A DNA stretch of 64,000 bases from positions 60,234-124,233 of the forward strand of contig NZ_PGGV01000007.1 in assembly GCF_002798405.1 (NCBI RefSeq), read 5' to 3'. The position numbers and the translations under genes were made by a program. Each line of letters opens with the position of its first letter. Within the stretch, counting starts at the first letter, position 1. Below, one piece after another: positions 63,030 through 64,000 of this stretch. This stretch comes from Glycomyces xiaoerkulensis. Lineage in GTDB: Bacteria; Actinomycetota; Actinomycetes; Mycobacteriales; Micromonosporaceae. The notes under the pieces were generated by a model. That model saw only the letters and a program-made list of their open reading frames with translations, did not search any database and was not told the DNA's origin.

Positions 63030-64000
63030 ATGGCGGCGACCGGGACCCGCAGTACCAGGGCCGAAGCCCTCCGCACCGACCTCGACGACGCGGCGGCGCT
63101 GATGAACTCGGTCCATGCCCAGGTCTTGGGGCGGGTGATCGAGGCGCTGGACTGGAAGGTCCACCGCGACCTGGACGGGTTCGCCTCGCCGTTGGAGTGG
63201 CTGCGGACCGGGTTCGGATTCCACTTTAAGGTGGCCGCCGACATCGCCGTGGTCGCCAAGTGCGCCCGGAAGTTCGCGGTGCTGGCCGAGGCGGCGGCCG
63301 CCGAGCGGGCCCGGATCGATCTGGTCGCGGTCGCCGTCCGCCGCCTGGAGCGCACGAAGGCCCTGCGCGTCTACGCCCGGGTGCCCTACGGCGAGGCGGT
63401 CCCCTCCCCGTGGGGTGGCGACGTCACCTGCTCCACCCCTGAGCACTTGATTGCCGAGTACTGCGCTCATGCCACCCGGGCTGAGCTGATCGGCTACCTC
63501 GACCGGATCGAGGCCGCCCTCGATGCGGGCGAAGAGCTGCTGGACGGGCTCTCCGAGCAGTCGCTGCAGCGGGTCGATCTGGTGGAGCTGCCCAATGGCA
63601 TGTGGTCGCTGGAGGGCCTGCTCGACGGCCAGACCGGGCGGCTGTTCGCGAAGCTGCTGGAGACGGCCGTGCCCCCGCCCCGGGCCGACGAGACCGACGA
63701 GGACGGGGTGCTCCCTCCGGCGGCCAACCGCCGGGCCGAGGCCCTCCACCAGATGATCGCCGCCTACGGGGCCGGTCCGGCCGCGCCGACCCGGCACGGC
63801 CACACCGCGACGCTGAATCTGACGGTCGACCTCGCCACCCTCCGGGGCGAGGACACCGGGCGGGTGCCGCTGATGGAGGGCCGACCGGTCTCGGTCGCCA
63901 AGGCGCGCCTGCTCGCGTGCGAGGCCGGGGTCGTCCCCATCGTGTTCGACTACACCACCGGTGAGGCGGTGGAGGTCGGGGCCTACCGGCGCCTGCCGGG
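63030..64000 (+). CDS. DUF222 / HNH-endonuclease-signature protein (5' part)
   Basis: 323 codons are visible, open at the window end. The visible part is the helical DUF222 domain: LDGFASPLEWLRTGFGF, ATLNLTVDLATLRGED and the closing FDYTTGEAVEVGAYRRLP, which in this family directly precedes the C-terminal HNH domain (outside the window). These genes (13E12-like) occur in many copies in actinobacteria and are often linked to mobile DNA. GAGGGGG lies just upstream of the ATG. Confidence 0.9.
   Translation, partial: MAATGTRSTRAEALRTDLDDAAALMNSVHAQVLGRVIEALDWKVHRDLDGFASPLEWLRTGFGFHFKVAADIAVVAKCARKFAVLAEAAAAERARIDLVAVAVRRLERTKALRVYARVPYGEAVPSPWGGDVTCSTPEHLIAEYCAHATRAELIGYLDRIEAALDAGEELLDGLSEQSLQRVDLVELPNGMWSLEGLLDGQTGRLFAKLLETAVPPPRADETDEDGVLPPAANRRAEALHQMIAAYGAGPAAPTRHGHTATLNLTVDLATLRGEDTGRVPLMEGRPVSVAKARLLACEAGVVPIVFDYTTGEAVEVGAYRRLP

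Noticed and set aside
62604..63803. Minus-strand 399-codon frame opposite the DUF222 gene
   Set aside because: Arg/Pro/Gln-rich translation with no motif; the plus strand holds a clear DUF222 domain.

Overview
The window is high-GC (about 70%), densely coded actinobacterial chromosome. The evidence is two mycothiol-dependent-isomerase-like (DinB-type) genes, a DUF6319 gene, a gcvP-MerR-BFN-garA-gcvH-pgsA block that parallels the Mycobacterium tuberculosis Rv1822-Rv1832 neighbourhood, many GTG/TTG starts, and several starts that look leaderless (TANNNT box 5-8 nt before the start codon). The genus cannot be fixed from the sequence; Glycomycetales- or Micromonosporales-like is only a guess. I saw no tRNA, rRNA, CRISPR array, insertion sequence or phage gene.

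Layout. 1-5 kb: end of a secreted HNH-type protein, a BNR/WD40-like protein paired with a MoaD/ThiS-like protein, an FKBP lipoprotein, a rhomboid protease, a PhnB-like VOC protein and a short-chain dehydrogenase. 5-7 kb: a zinc-ribbon coiled-coil protein and a small membrane coiled-coil protein. 7.4-11.2 kb: a CotH-kinase / DUF4956 / VTC-domain module. Its divergent promoter carries an array of 11-bp-periodic repeats, and an OmpR-type regulator with an unusual receiver lies next to it. 11.3-15.3 kb: FGE-like protein, hemolysin III, a small membrane protein, a GT4 glycosyltransferase, DUF6319.

15.3-22.8 kb: an ini-like locus. A large ATPase-LuxR (LAL) regulator, with a small LuxR-like partner, is transcribed away from an operon of an IniC-like dynamin GTPase, a membrane-anchored GrpE-head protein, an IniA-like dynamin GTPase and a very acidic protein. 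22.9-25.9 kb: a membrane sulfite-oxidase-fold molybdoenzyme and a membrane J-domain protein. 25.9-29.9 kb: a compact siderophore operon of the NRPS-independent (NIS) type, with two IucA/IucC synthetases and a PLP decarboxylase joined by ATGA/GTGA overlaps. 30-37.6 kb: a helical-repeat protein, a TipA-type MerR regulator, sdhCAB with a divergent LysR, ankyrin protein, small hypothetical.

37.6-46.5 kb (all minus strand): PabB-like enzyme, a solute-binding/VWA protein, gcvP preceded by a glycine riboswitch, MerR (Rv1830-like), bifunctional nuclease, garA, gcvH, CDP-alcohol phosphatidyltransferase. 46.8-59.3 kb: a membrane protein, then a complete L-rhamnose unit (rhaM, rhaI, aldolase/dehydrogenase fusion, rhaB, solute-binding protein, two permeases, DUF624). 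It is faced by a divergent LacI regulator and a GH51 arabinofuranosidase, with two LacI-type operators between them. The transporter has no ATPase gene here and presumably uses a shared one. 59.3-64 kb: two DinB-like proteins, DUF1963, an alpha/beta hydrolase with a possible ATT start, and the 5' part of a DUF222/HNH gene that runs off the window.

The best candidates for little-described systems are the CotH/DUF4956/VTC module with its repeat array and atypical regulator, the ini-like dynamin operon that includes a GrpE-head protein, and the minimal NIS siderophore operon. A further structural oddity is blocks of strong strand C-bias with sharp edges inside genes, for example within gcvP near 41.6 kb.
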